From Paracamarosporium sp. OC-R06-R3 (taxonomy: Eukaryota; Ascomycota; Dothideomycetes; Pleosporales; Didymosphaeriaceae), in NCBI GenBank assembly GCA_019828545.1, contig JACVRA010000314.1, forward strand, positions 1,656-65,655: 64,000 nt of DNA, given 5' to 3'. The notes under the pieces were generated by a model, which was given only the letters and a program-made list of their open reading frames with translations, was not told the DNA's origin and made no database searches. Shown in pieces: positions 23,505-35,595 of the stretch (position 1 is the stretch's first letter; every line of letters begins with the position of its first letter). The position numbers and the translations under genes were made by a program.

Positions 23505-24150
23505 AGCGTTCGTGGGATTTCTGTTCTCTATGTGTCGACGATCACGAACACGTTGGTAGTTTTCATTCTACTGGTGGTTCTAGATGGGCGTTCCGCAAAG
23601 AAGACGTACTGGTTGAGTGGGCAACGCGGCTTAAATGTCTAGCGGGATGTAGTTCTGCGAAATCGAGGTGACGGCAAGAGCGTGAAATGGCAGCCTTGGT
23701 GAAGCTCGTTGTGACTCGACGCCATGGTGACCGGGGAAATTCTACTTATTTCGGCCAGGTGACCTGAACGAGTGCAAAGCAATAGTGCTGGTAGTAGAAT
23801 GAAATTGCTGCTTCACAACTGCCTCCGTAAAGTGAGGCGCTGGCAATACATTTGGAATTGTTGTACTTTTGCATGGTTACGGCTGCGTTTGTAGGTAGTA
23901 AGAAAGCCCGACTAGACCAGACAACTTAATCAGCATTGAAGCCGGGGTAGATACTCGGCCACTGCGAGGCCATGTAGCATGAATACGTCATTTCACACAA
24001 AATTGGCCAGTAATCACTTTGACAAGGTGTTTGTACTGATCCAGCTGTACTTTAGATTGTGCCCATGTCAAATGGAGGTACCAACGTAGTCATGATTGGC
24101 CAATGCTAGCTGTATCCAGACATGTACATCATAATATAGATACTCAACAC
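23505..24150. other. Intergenic region upstream of the 937-aa protein gene
   Basis: Promoter of the leftward 937-aa gene plus the 3' flank of the 764-aa gene. AT-rich from 23760 to 24130. No gene seen. Confidence 0.5.
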
Positions 24151-26522
24151 CTACTCCACCTCTTCATCCTGCACGCTCATGCCATCAATGCTGCCCTCTA
24201 ACCCTGTGCTCTCCTGCTTCATCATGCTAATTTTCTTGCTTTTGGGCCTCGGCTTGCGCTTCTTCCCGGTCCCCTCCGTGGCCGGCGGAGCATCGCGTAC
24301 CCAGCGAGAGATTGTCTCTGCGCGCTCGGTGGAGATTGGATACTCCCGCCCATCGTCCTGTGCCCATCGCTTAGGAGCAGGTGCCGGACTGCCGTTCGCT
24401 GAAGAATCTGTGGGAGTGCCACTGCCATTCTTCGCACGTTGCTCTGCCTCCTCATCTTCTCTAAAGCGGCGCTCGCGGGCTCGAACAGATCTTTGAAAAG
24501 ACTCTTCATCGACAACACGTTCGTCAGCTAGCGCTTCAAGGATGGCTTCATGCTTCTGACGTTCGCGCTTCTCCGACTCGGTTTCCTGGCGCTCGTTGCT
24601 TACGTCGGGAGGGCCATTCTTACCATGGCCAGGCAACGGGGCAGGACGGCAGAGCTTGTCCCATGACGCAGACAGGCCGATCCAGTTGCCTGCGCGGCGC
24701 AGTACTTCGACCCAGTCTGCACGTGAAGGCGAGCGCGCTGCGAGAAAAATCGGATAGCCGTCGCAAACACGAGCTAGACGGGCCGCGTTGTGTGCGTGTC
24801 GCTGCAGTTCCTTGGGCGGCGTCTGGATGAGAGCGTGGCAAAGAAGGAGCGAATGCAGCGCGTCAGGAAGGAGCGGATGGTACGTGATGCTTTCGTGAGA
24901 GTCGGCGAAGGCGGTTGCTGCAGCCGACGCCGTCCAGTCGGAGGTCTCTTTGGCGTCGGGGTGCGGAAATGGAGGGAGCGATGCTGGTGGGGCCGACTCG
25001 AAGAGTTGGGAAACCTTGAAGACCTCAGGGGCGGGCAGTTTGGGCCAAGCAGCACGATCTTGGCCACGAGGACCGCGATGAGGAACGAGAGCTTCGGAGA
25101 CGGGTGAAGCAGCCGCGGAAGAAGAATCAAGCAATCGATTCAGGGGTTTGCTAAATGTCTCCTTTGCATACGAACCGTCTACCGAACCTCCAACCCGTCG
25201 CAGGAACTCGTCTGCGATCTCGGCTGATATGCCAGGCGTGTAGTCGAAATGCGACAGGAAAGCCGTGTAGTCACGCAGAGCGCGCTTGGCGTTGGTCCGC
25301 ACCTGCTTGCGTGCTTCGGCACGACGGCGATTCCCTTGTGCTTCGTCGGCAGATTGCGGGTGAGGCTGCTGTCCCGCGGCGACTTGGGCATCTCTTGCTG
25401 CGCTGGCTTCCTCTGCCTCTTTCAACCCATACAAAGCGCCATGCACGTATTGGCATGCGATTGTGAAGTAAACGCCGGCGCGGTGGAACAAAAGCTGCGT
25501 CTCCAGGGAATTGGGCTGGTCTTCGTCGGCGACCTTGATGTCCTGTCTCCAGTCCCGCCCGTGTTGGTCTTGCATTGCTTTGGCCAGAATCAGCTGGTCC
25601 CTGCCTTCGCTGTGTTGGGCGTTGAAGTATCGCGCCACAGCCAGTGCTTCTGAGAGGTCCTTTGCAGAATTCACGTATTCTTCCTTGAAGATGCGAGCCA
25701 GGGCCCTCGTGCGCAGCGGCGAGCCATCACTCGGGCGCTCTGCTATGATGTCGTCCAAGGCGTCGAGCGGGGTGCATTGGGCCATCATGCGCGAGGGTAT
25801 CTTTTCGTGGAAAAAGTGCACGTATTTTGCATCGACGTCGTTTGCATTCCTCTGCAGCACAAACTGGGCCACGTCCTCGAGCGTCGAGGCCGACTGCATC
25901 GTCGCGACGCTGGCGGCAATCTCGTCCAGATGGTACGCCTGGCTCAGCTTGGCCGTCGCCAGCTCGCGCATGCGGTGCTTCCGCTCTCTGCTCAGCTTGG
26001 TGTTGGTCGCGTGGCCGCCATATCCAATGCCCAGGGCGGCCGCGCTGCCCAGCATGCCATTGCCCGCGTTCAGCGAGCTGTTGAGGGCGGCCGACGTCAG
26101 CCCGCTGGTGGCGCGCACGGCCAGGTTGGTGGCCTCGTCGACGGCCTTGCGGATCTTGACGAGGTCGTAGAGGACGGCGGGGTCGATGGGGTGGGGGCGC
26201 GGCGAAAGGTAGTTGCTGTGGGCGAGCGACTCGAGCACCTCTGGCGGCAGCTGCAGCCATGGGCCGTGGAAGGACGAGATGTAGCGCCAATGCCTGCGAC
26301 GCCCCGGTCAGAACCACTCTGTGTCTGTGAAGCCTCGAAGAAGTCCAGCGACGTGCCTCCAGCGACCTACTTATTGCGGCAGATAATCAGCGCCGACGTC
26401 GACGGTTCTGGCGGCGGCAGCGGCCTTCTCGTTTTCGCGGTGCCTGCGGGCGGCGGCGGCGTGTTGGAGCCGCTGCCGTTGGACGCCGAGTCGGCCTGCG
26501 CGCTCTTCTTATTCTTGGCCAT
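24151..26522 (-). CDS. Conserved fungal helical protein of unknown function (764 aa)
   Basis: Exons 26522-26371 and 26293-24151 (77-nt intron) give 764 aa. The join restores ICRNKHWRYISSFHGPWLQLPPEVLESLA, a strongly conserved-looking block split across positions 47-75. The first 45 residues are a low-complexity Lys/Ser/Pro tail. The central region is helix-rich with alternating Ala/Leu pattern, including LFHRAGVYFTIACQYVHGALYGL and RALRDYTAFLSHFDYTPG, which resemble TPR-like helical hairpins but without clean repeats. The C-terminus has a charged coiled segment (about 620-690) and a Lys-Arg-rich patch (GKKRKPRPKSKK) that could be a nuclear signal. I cannot name the family; the strongly conserved N-terminal block marks it as a genuine gene. 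Confidence 0.8.
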
Positions 26523-29174
26523 GCTGGCAAGGCAGCAATTCGCTATAACGCGTTGCTGGGTGGTGCGGTATGCGCGTCGCTGCATTCACAATAATTTCGA
26601 TGCTCCGCTTCTTGGCAAACGCGGGCGTTGCGCAGCCCTCCTCCGAGGCCTCACCACCCCCCCCCCCCCCCTCTCTGCTTGACCTCCACTGACACGCACC
26701 AGGCATCCTTCCAGGGGCTATGCCCCCCGACTCACTGCGCTTCGACGCCTCTTTTCCCGCTCGTCGCCGCTCTGCACATCCTGTCGAGTTGGATCTACAA
26801 CGTGTCAATGGATAGCTAGCATCCAGCAACGATCAATGCGGCAAACCTTCGAGGCGCCCCTGCTGCAACCCTGTGCCCAAAATGCACGCTCGGCATTATC
26901 CATGAGTCCCGAAGCTTCCCACATGCTGTTTGGCGAAATGTTTCCGACCCCACGCGTCACGCGTGCACGTGCATTCACCTTGGCACTCTTGTCTCACGTT
27001 ATATAATCAGTCGGCTGGCTGTGCAGCACAATCATTCGTCTTGGTGTCAAGTATCTTCGAAAGATGCCAAAACACCAGTCTTTATGTCATAAGACGGACG
27101 GATTGCGCAACTCAGGTTGGGTGCAGCCCCCTGTCAATCAACGAGACTGCTGCAGCGAAGCCGACAGGCTTGCCGTACCGCCTGGCAGATTTCGGAATGG
27201 TTTGCGGCTGCAAATTCAACGAGCGACTGCTGATCCTCTGCGTCTTCTGTCAATTTCAGCCAAATTGCCATGTGTTGTGTGACCCATTTCATCCGCCCAA
27301 GTGCTGATGTGAGTATCCACACTCAGCATGATAAGTCTGTATGATCAATGATTACAATGTACAACAGGCTAATCTACCCTCACCACGTCGCACCGCGAGA
27401 AGCGACTTCGTAGATCCTGTAATGAACGACTATGAAATACGATAGGCGTTGGTGGTTCCCATGCCACGCGGCGGGCCGCGGATCTAACAGTCGATCCTAG
27501 CGCCCGCAACTGGTAGCATACGATACTGCACACCGTTCAGAACCATGACCTCTCGCAATAGAACTATCTCCGGACGAGAGCGCTCGGTTTCGTGCCACTT
27601 CTAACCCGCGCTTCAGGCGTTGCAGCTCATCTCGCGCAGCAGCCCCCTATTTCTAGGTTCCAGGTCTGTCCTAGCGAGTTCCTACCCTGCTTTTGCTTCG
27701 AAGCCCACGAAAAACATGCACGTATCATTGGTCTGGCCTAGTTGTTTTGCATGCTTCGTTTCTTGATAAGCAGCACACCTCCCACTTATCAACGCGGAAG
27801 GTGGCAGCCCAATCGGGAGAAGGCTTGGATGCAGGCGTGAGCAGCTTCGATATGGTGTTTATGAAATGACAGCCATCACCTTCCCGTATGCGGTGAGTCT
27901 GCCGTTGGTCGCGACTCGGTTCCTTCCTGCTGGGCCATGGTCGTTCGACGCGGCTGCAGTCCACGTCGCCTCAGCTTCCGGCATCTAACATCGACAAACA
28001 GTTCAAGTCGGCTTTACTGAGCTCTTGTTTTCGGGGAAATTCATTCAGAGTTTAGGATGTTTGGGATCCCACCCGGGTGTGTTTCTACCCGACCCACAAT
28101 GACATCTTCCGATCAAGAGCGCAGTCGAAACAGCTGTCGCCTCGTTTTAAGAGATATGGCCTCAGGGCAGATTGCTACGTAACTATAAACAGCACTGGGG
28201 CAGGTGCTCCTAAACTTATAGCGTTGCGCGTCGAGATCGACAAGGATTCAAATGCGCCAATCACTTGTCGAAGCTTGGCCCGTAGCTTAAGTGCACGTTC
28301 CTACCTCGCCGCTTGGTTGCAGCGGGGAAGCCTGCTAGCAGAAACGGCACGGCATCCATCCATCGTCTACTTTCCATGCGGGGTATCCATCAGGCGGCGA
28401 GTCCTCTAAAATCGTCGTGTTCCAGACGACAATATGCGGCGCGACAGAACCTGGGCGAAGCTGGTGCTCTAAACACTTGGATCATCTAAGCAATGGGGAT
28501 AGTGAATGTCCAACTTGGCTATGTTCCACGGCCATTTGACAAGCTTTCCCACGCGCTCAGCGATACGCTCACGCATGGCCCCTGTCGTAGGCTTCGTTTC
28601 CGCACCAGATCGGCTAGGTTCAATATCCCGCGCAGAGCGTTCAGCTCAAGGCCACGTCTAGGGCTACCCAGCCACGTTCACCTTGCGGCACACTCTTCGG
28701 AATCAAAACTGGCTCCGCTTTCCTATGCGCCTCAATTTTGGTCATCCCTGGGCTTGTTGGTTCTGACGACAATGCTCGATAAGGGGAATCTCCACCCTTG
28801 ACTGTGACGCTCATTCGGTAGGCTATCGTGTAGAGTGATGCTACACCACGAAGCCTTGTCGAGCTCTGTGGTATTGTGAAACTTTGTGTAATCTTTGGGT
28901 GTGTGGCTCCATTTCTCTATTTGATCGTTGGGCTCGGAAGTCCACAATACTTAACCGCTAACCACTAACGCACCATCCAGTATCAGGACCTTGGTGTGGA
29001 TACCGAAGGACTATAAACTTGTTACCTGCCTTGCACCAGCCAAGTCTACGAGTAAGCCTCCTCCGCTCGACCCGCTCTTTTAGTATACTTATCTCGACTG
29101 CGACCCAGTTGTTGTTCTTTTCCACTACCCCTCTTTCGTCCTGTATCGCGTTTACTTTGATCTTTGAGAACACC
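26523..29174. other. Long gene-free stretch between the 764-aa protein gene and the sulfate permease gene
   Basis: About 2.65 kb. Several open frames up to 125 codons occur on both strands, but none has domain-like composition, a plausible splice partner or a neighbour relation. A C15 tract sits at 26657-26671. Promoters of both divergent genes must lie at the ends. I see no transposon ends, tRNA or rRNA. Confidence 0.45.
26657..26671. repeat. 15-nt poly-C tract
   Basis: Fifteen C in a row in the promoter of the 764-aa gene, flanked by CCTCACCA and TCTCTG. The same length as the run at the window start; probably coincidence or a common homopolymer class in this genome. Confidence 0.9.
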
Positions 29175-31458
29175 ATGGGGCTTGTCAGCAGGACTAAGAA
29201 GCTCGTTGCGGAAGACCACAACATCCAAAGAGTACGACAGGATGGCGTGAGAGCAGCTCGTGCACTTCCCCGAGCTACGGGCAAGTATCTCCTCGACAAG
29301 GTACCGGTGGTGCACTGGGCCCCGCAGTACAACCCGCGATGGCTATTCAACGACGCCCTGGCTGGTATCACTATCGGTGTGATGCTCATTCCCCAGGCTC
29401 TGGCGTACGCAAAGATCGCGACCATCTCAGGAGAGTTCGGTCTCATGAGCAGCTGGCTGCCCAACTTCTTGTACTTCTTCATGGGCACTTCTAAAGGTAC
29501 GCAAACAGATCATCCTACACACTCCGCGTGGTGAGGTTTCGAAAATATGTTATGCAAACATACTCTGGAGTGCTTGAGCAATGAAGTACTGGTACGAACA
29601 AAACTAATGGATAGAACAGACATGTCCACAGGACCTACCTCACTGCTCGGGCTCTTGACGGCAGAAATCGTACGTGATTACACTAGCGAAGGGTACTCTG
29701 CACAGGCCATCGCTTCCATGGTAGCCATGTGCGTCGGTGTCTACTGCTTGGTCATTGGCGGACTCAAGCTCGGCTTCCTACTTGAGTTTGTTTCCATACC
29801 CGTGTTGCACGGCTTTATCTCGGCAGCAGGTTTTGTCATTATGCTCGGTCAGATCCCCTCGTTATTCGGCGTCAAGGTCGGAACGGGTACCGGCACAATC
29901 ATTCACGATCTCTTCGCACAGATCCCAGTGAGTTGCTCGTCAAGTGCGTATGGCAGGCATATCTAATGGAGTGTAGGACTTCAAAGGCCCTACCGTCGGT
30001 GTGGGGTTGGGCGGGATCGTACTTCTGGTTGCTATGCAAAAGATGGGCCAGAAATGGGGCAATAAGAGCAAGGTGATCTGGTATATTGCTCTAGCTCGCA
30101 GTGCGCTTGTTCTCGTGCTCTTCACTGGTATCTCCTACGGCGTGAATAAGGACATAGACCTAGAGAACGATGACCCAGTCTGGGAGCTGAGCAAGGTCAA
30201 GGTACGTCTTCTTCCTTGAATAGTAAACTCACACTTCTTCAGATTATGTTGATAGTCCAAGTGCACCACAAGAGCTCTACTAACACCATAATAGTCCAAC
30301 GGCATCAACGCCCCGAGGATGCCTCCAAGCGCACTTTTCTCCAAAGTGTTCCCTCGCGCTGTCGCACCCTTCTTAGCCGGCGTCATCGAACATCTTGCCA
30401 TCGCTAAAGCCTTCGCCCGCAAGAACGGCTATGTCATCGATCCCGCGCAGGAACTCGTCTACCTCGGCGTGACAAACTTCTTCAACAGCTTCTTCTCCTC
30501 CATGACCGTCGGTGGCGCGATGTCACGCACAGCCGTCAACTCCTCCTCAGGCGTCAAGAGCCCTGCCTTTGCTCTCTTTGCCGGCGGCGTCGTCATCCTG
30601 TCCATTTTCGCGCTCAGCCCAGCCCTCTTTTGGATCCCAAAAGCCACCCTCGCAGCCATCGTCGTCACAGCCGTGTGGTCGATCCTCTCCCCGCCCAAGC
30701 TCTTCTGGCACTTCTGGAAAACGTCATTCGTCGACTTTGTCGCTGCCATGCTAGCCTTCTGGCTCACGCTCTTCGAGTCCAGCGAGATCGGCATCGGTGC
30801 CGCAGTCGGCTTCCAGCTCGTATACCACATCCTGTACACGACCTTCTCGCGCGTGCGCCGTATCACCTCCCTCGCGAACCGCGAGCCCCCCGTCCACTTC
30901 GACGACATGCCGACCGATGTTCAGGTCTTCAAACCCCACCAGTCGCTCATCTTCTACAACGCTTTCAGCATTACGAACCAGTGCTTCGACGCTGTACAGA
31001 CGTACTCCTCTGGTGCGAATGTCTCCTTCGAGGTGATTCGTGCCCAGCGCAATTGGAGCACGGCTGGTGAACGACGCGCAAAAGCACTGCGCAAGCGTGC
31101 CGGTATCACTATCGAGCCTTCGCGCATCCATGTCGTCGTGCTGGATATGAGTATGGTTGTCACCATTGACACGACGGGTCTTACTGCGCTGCAGGACCTC
31201 AAGGCTGACTTGGAGAGATACGCGGGTAAGTCTGCAGAGCTTCGGTTCGCAAACTTACACGATGGCGTCAAGGAGCGATTCGGGCGGTTCGGCTGGGACC
31301 TGTACGACGGCGAGGCGTTCAACAGTAACGAGAAAGCTGGCGCGGTGGACAAGGGCACCGCGGTGTTCGCGAGCGTCGCCGAGGCTGTGCGACACCGCCG
31401 CATCGGCGCGGAGGAGGACCCCGACGAGGTCATGGTCATCGGGTCCGAGAAGGTTTGA
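29175..31458 (+). CDS. SulP-family sulfate/anion permease with STAS domain
   Basis: Exons 29175-29496, 29620-29927, 29977-30201 and 30295-31458 (introns 123, 49 and 93 nt) give 672 aa. The SulP core starts with NDALAGITIGVMLIPQALAYAKIATISGEFGL, the family signature, and continues through about 10-12 membrane segments; PPSALFSKVFPRAVAPFLAGVIEHLAIAKAF and SSMTVGGAMSRTAVNSSSGVKSP are typical SulP blocks. A C-terminal STAS domain begins around VFKPHQSLIFYNAFS, with the strand-loop VVLDMSMVVTIDTTGLTALQDL. It takes up sulfate or a related anion at the plasma membrane. It is shorter than the CYS-14/Sul1 class, so the exact substrate (sulfate, molybdate or another anion) is open. The start is the ATG at 29175; the last intron has a clear CTAAC branch site. 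Confidence 0.95.
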
Positions 31459-32954
31459 TGGCTGCGCGATATATACGATGATGGATGGGTGCGGGTTACT
31501 GTCGCTTCTGCTATTGAGCTAGGCTGCTTCTTTCGTTACGTCTTTCCTAGAGGTACGTTGCAGGGCAATGGCGGAGGATCTCCTTGTACGTGTTTAACTC
31601 TCGTGTTTGTTTCGCTCTTTATGTAGCTTGAGTATGCGCGTCACGCTTGATGATAAATGAATGTATGCGTTTTAACACGTACGTACTTGAGATGATGCGG
31701 TGATGTATATGGTCTGAGGTGTGTCTAGCTCGCTGGAGGGTATGCTCCATCCCTTCACCGCCGATTCGGCGATGAAATCGTGACTTGAAGGTTACGTCTG
31801 CGCAGTTTTCAACCTCCGAACTGCCTGGACAACCCACTCCTGGTCGTCGTGAGCTTCATTCGCCTTCTCAGAGCCTCATATATCTTGAATAGAGACCAAT
31901 CATCCACCGACGACCATCTCGTGATGTACGACACGTTAGGCACCTCGTCGGTCGCAACACAGTGTTGGTGCATTAAGCGCTCAGCTCTGCTGCGGCAACG
32001 ACTCACTACGGTCCCACGCTGGGCTAGCACCAACTCGTAACACAGTGTGTATTGGTCGCGCTGTTTGGACACGGTAACGGAAATGTCGTAGGCGACGCTG
32101 GAAGTGGTATCTCGACATAAGCTGGACGAGAGGTAATTGGTGCGTATGCGATTGAGCAAGCTAGGGGATTGTGGACGTGAGAATTGGTGGAAAGTTTCGT
32201 GGCGGGATTTGATGGCTTTGCGACTGTGGGTTTGGTTACTATTGTTAAAGGATGGGCTAGAAGGAGATGGGTCGCTCGCTGTCTGGAGAGTATATTGTGG
32301 ATTATGTGAGAGGTGGTGGGGCTGTTGGCGGGAAGATTTAGGCCGTATCTAAGTGGGCGGAAGTTGGTAGTTATAGATGGGGGCTCTTTTTAACGATGCT
32401 TTCTTGGTGGTTGTAGTTGCTTTGCCAGAGTAGTTATGGCCGACTCAACTTGCGCATACAACCAGTTGAGCAGTCCGACGAGTGAGTGTTGCATGTGGAT
32501 CTTATGGAAGCACACGGAATTGATTCACATGGTCGTGGTTTTCGTAGTGGTTGTGGTGGTGTAATACATGGGGAGCAGCTGTACGAGATCGCAGATTGCA
32601 TTTAGGTCACACAGTCGTTTGTGAAAAGGATGTAGTGAGTTGATACAAGATCCAGTCTAGCAACTATGGCGGTAGTTAGTTCTGAGTGAAGCAAAAAGGC
32701 GTATAGCCACTCTAGTCAGTGTATGGGTTTACCAGCGCATACTCGAGGCAGTGAAACCGCCGGCCAAATTAGCGCTAGCGACTGTATGCCAAGATTGAGT
32801 TACGATCAAAACAGTTGCAAACGCCAGGACTGTAGACTGTGAGTGAGACTGCTCAACCTTGTTCCAAGTTCAACCAATCTTCTCGATACTACACATCACA
32901 CCCAACGATTCCGCACTTGTCTGACTCCAGAACGAAGCTTGAATTTCGTACAGC
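31459..32954. other. Intergenic region after the sulfate permease gene
   Basis: About 1.5 kb of T/G-rich sequence, mostly lacking long open frames. No gene, repeat or RNA recognised. Confidence 0.5.
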
Positions 32955-34175
32955 ATGCTGCAAGACGCTCCCGAGTGTCTAGTGACTGCAGCCCAACGTC
33001 TCGTCGACCAATATCGTCATCAATATCCGGATTACTACAAGCACAATATATACGTCGATAAAGATTCGTCCCCAGATTGTTTACGGTTCAGCTGCTCTAC
33101 ACTGACCTATATTGCACATTGTCGTCTCAGTCGCATGAGAGGTGTGGAAGTTCAACAAGGTACACGATGGAGACCCCTAAGCATGCAGCTTAACTTTTGG
33201 TTCGAGCCACGAGAGGACTTGCTAGTGCGTAATTTTTACGACACAATGTTCATATCCTGGAAGGCGAAGGCAGAGGTGGCGTCGAGCAGTGGATGGCACA
33301 AACTACCCGACGAGCTTAAGCTACAGATACTAAAGATGGCGGTCTCTGCTCCGACCCCTATCCATCTTCAACGTCGACGGAATCGTTCTCCTTATATCAA
33401 GGCTTTCGAAGTCTATCAACGATTGGGTGAGTGGTGGGCTCTTGTTCGCGTATGTCGGCAGGTGCGCGCCATGACGCTGCGGCATATATTTCAAGATTCC
33501 ACTCTCTATTGCAGATCCCCGACTGAGTTGCTGTGCTCTATCAAAGACCTCGCCAAGTGCTTCCAGATGGACAAGAAGAACGCCGTTCCCATCGATTCGC
33601 GAACCAAAATGGAGGCTCATTGGCCTAACGATCGCCCTGAGCTTTTGTTCGGTGCAAACTTCCTGCAAGAGATACGACGACTCGACTTGTCCTGGAACTA
33701 TGAGGATCTGTATCGGTTCTTCTGCATCCACGTAGTCAATTACAGGCTCGAGTCCAGAATCACATACAAAGATCTGAAGAGAATGCCAAAACTCAACACT
33801 ATTACCATCATGCTTCCACCCGACGGTCGAATCACACATGGCAACTCCCGAATATCATTCAGCTCGGGGTTCTTGCGCCGTTTCCGTTGCATACGCGCAA
33901 TTGCAAGAATTGCATTGGAGGAAGTGGCAATTTGTTGCAAAGACATCCAGAACATTCAGATTTTGAACTTCATTGACAACGAAGAGGAGCGTATCTTTCT
34001 GTGCAAGCGAGTACAGACAGCCACAGCCCTCACGCACCACCAGCAAAAGGCTTTAGAGGATATGTGTGGGAAGCTTGCGAACGTTTACAGGGATGTAAAC
34101 AGGGAGGAAACATTTCACTGCATCTGCAGAGAGCAGTGCCGAGAGCGTTTCACTTACATGGCGAACTGGAGATAA
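32955..34175 (+). CDS. F-box-like protein (406 aa), intronless
   Basis: A single uninterrupted 406-codon frame from an ATG at 32955. Residues 113-129 (GWHKLPDELKLQILKMA) match the LPxELxxxIL core of an F-box-like domain, followed by a Trp/Arg-rich stretch (GEWWALVRVCRQVRAMTLRHIF) that looks like the usual 'VCRxVRxx' follow-up in fungal F-box-like proteins. The remaining C-terminal 230 residues are helical, with no recognised repeat. By family such proteins link substrates to an SCF ubiquitin ligase, but the F-box motif is partial and about 110 residues precede it, so this is not certain. No neighbouring gene hints at a target. Confidence 0.75.
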   Translation: MLQDAPECLVTAAQRLVDQYRHQYPDYYKHNIYVDKDSSPDCLRFSCSTLTYIAHCRLSRMRGVEVQQGTRWRPLSMQLNFWFEPREDLLVRNFYDTMFISWKAKAEVASSSGWHKLPDELKLQILKMAVSAPTPIHLQRRRNRSPYIKAFEVYQRLGEWWALVRVCRQVRAMTLRHIFQDSTLYCRSPTELLCSIKDLAKCFQMDKKNAVPIDSRTKMEAHWPNDRPELLFGANFLQEIRRLDLSWNYEDLYRFFCIHVVNYRLESRITYKDLKRMPKLNTITIMLPPDGRITHGNSRISFSSGFLRRFRCIRAIARIALEEVAICCKDIQNIQILNFIDNEEERIFLCKRVQTATALTHHQQKALEDMCGKLANVYRDVNREETFHCICREQCRERFTYMANWR

Positions 34176-35595
34176 GCTAGGTGGCGCATCATATAGCTGT
34201 CATGATCCATCTGTTATCCTGCGATAATCTAGTGTACTCAATCGAAATGGAAAGTGAGGTGGATAGTCAGGTGGATGATGAGGCGGGTCGCGAAAAGGAT
34301 AATGAGAAGGATAGCACGACGGTTACGGTAGTACAATAAAAAGTGTAGTAAATTGAACTGATATTGCACTCCGTGTAGAGAGGTGCATCGTACTACATAA
34401 CTTTTGAAAATCAGCTCAGTAATATAGAATCTATGAAAATGCTAGGCAGGAGAATCCGCATTATAGATGCCTAAACCATTTAGCCCCTGTCCGCCCGCTC
34501 AGCCTACAGCGCCATGTGCATCACCACTGGGATTATGCCGTCTGTACGCTGGCTTTGTCCCCGTTTGTAGATCTTTGCCGATATTTGCCAAGATTCTTTG
34601 TGTCGTCTTTCCATTGAATAAGAAGCGCCATTTGCGGACATGTGCATTAGGGGTTGTTCATTTCGTATGTTGTAGGCTCTGCTTCTCTAGTAACGAAATT
34701 AACATCGGCTCTAGTGTACAGCCGATAGAATTCTGTACTCATTCGCTACAGTAGGAACAGCTCCAAGTTTTCTTCTGCATGTGAGGAATCTATGTCAGAT
34801 CGCCTCTAAGATGGCCACTGGGCCATCGTGGCCACAGCGCCGTATAATCTGTGCCGGCGGAAACTTTCCGGTCACCAGGCTTCAAACACTCTATACAGAA
34901 CCGCGAGCCTTCTGGAAGGGAAGCAAGGCATTCTTCGTAGACGTGATGAGCGTCTGACTTATCACACTCCGCTTCGAGCGGTGTTACGCTCTTCGGTAAT
35001 TACTTTGAACAAGCAACTAGATTAGGATCGTATTCACTATTGAGCAATAAGAATTTCAGCGCTCCCATTCCGCTTGCAGGAGCTTCCAGCTTCTAAAGAA
35101 CCGGTTAGATGTCATAGTCAGCGATGGTTCGTCGGTCTCCTGGAGTACTTGCTGCTCAAACAAATCTTCTTCTTCTTCTTCTTCTTCTTCTTCTTCTTCT
35201 TCTTCTTCTTCTTCTTCTTCTTCTTCTTCTTCTTCTTCTTCCTCCTCCTCCTCCTCCTCCTCCTCCTCCTCCTCATAGATTTTGTCGTACCCATTCTATG
35301 TATTAGCTCCGTTCGTGCTTACATCCCATATTGGCTGCTGTTTAGTTGATCCGGAATTGCTTGGACAACTCGTACCTTCAAGGCATTAAGGCAATATCGC
35401 CTGGTTGAGAAGGTTGCTGAGTTATCCACGTGTCTATCACTGCTTGAAATCAAACCGATGGGGAGTTATTACTAACAAAGGCTTCTTAGACTCAATACGT
35501 TGAAAGGCTGCGCGGAAGTGGATGTTTGAGAGAAGAGATGTAGAGAAGAGGGCGACTGATGGTCAAAGTGTCTTTCGCTAATGCTAGTTGTTCTA
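34176..35595. other. Intergenic region with a compound microsatellite
   Basis: About 1.4 kb between the F-box-like gene and the 3' end of the aldo/keto reductase gene. The trinucleotide array listed separately produces apparent Phe- or Leu-rich open frames that are not genes. Nothing else recognised. Confidence 0.5.
35166..35273. repeat. Compound microsatellite (CTT)25 (CCT)11
   Basis: Perfect CTT units fill 35166-35240 (25 copies), directly followed by perfect CCT units at 35241-35273 (11 copies). All-pyrimidine on the plus strand over more than 100 nt, so it could form triplex DNA and is expected to be length-variable between isolates. Confidence 0.97.

Noticed and set aside
25777..26682. 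A 301-codon plus-strand open frame antisense to the 764-aa gene
   Set aside because: Composition is Ala/Arg/Gly-rich as expected for a shadow of GC-rich coding sequence; no domain.
35074..35349. Open frames reading Phe or Leu runs
   Set aside because: Created by the CTT/CCT microsatellite.
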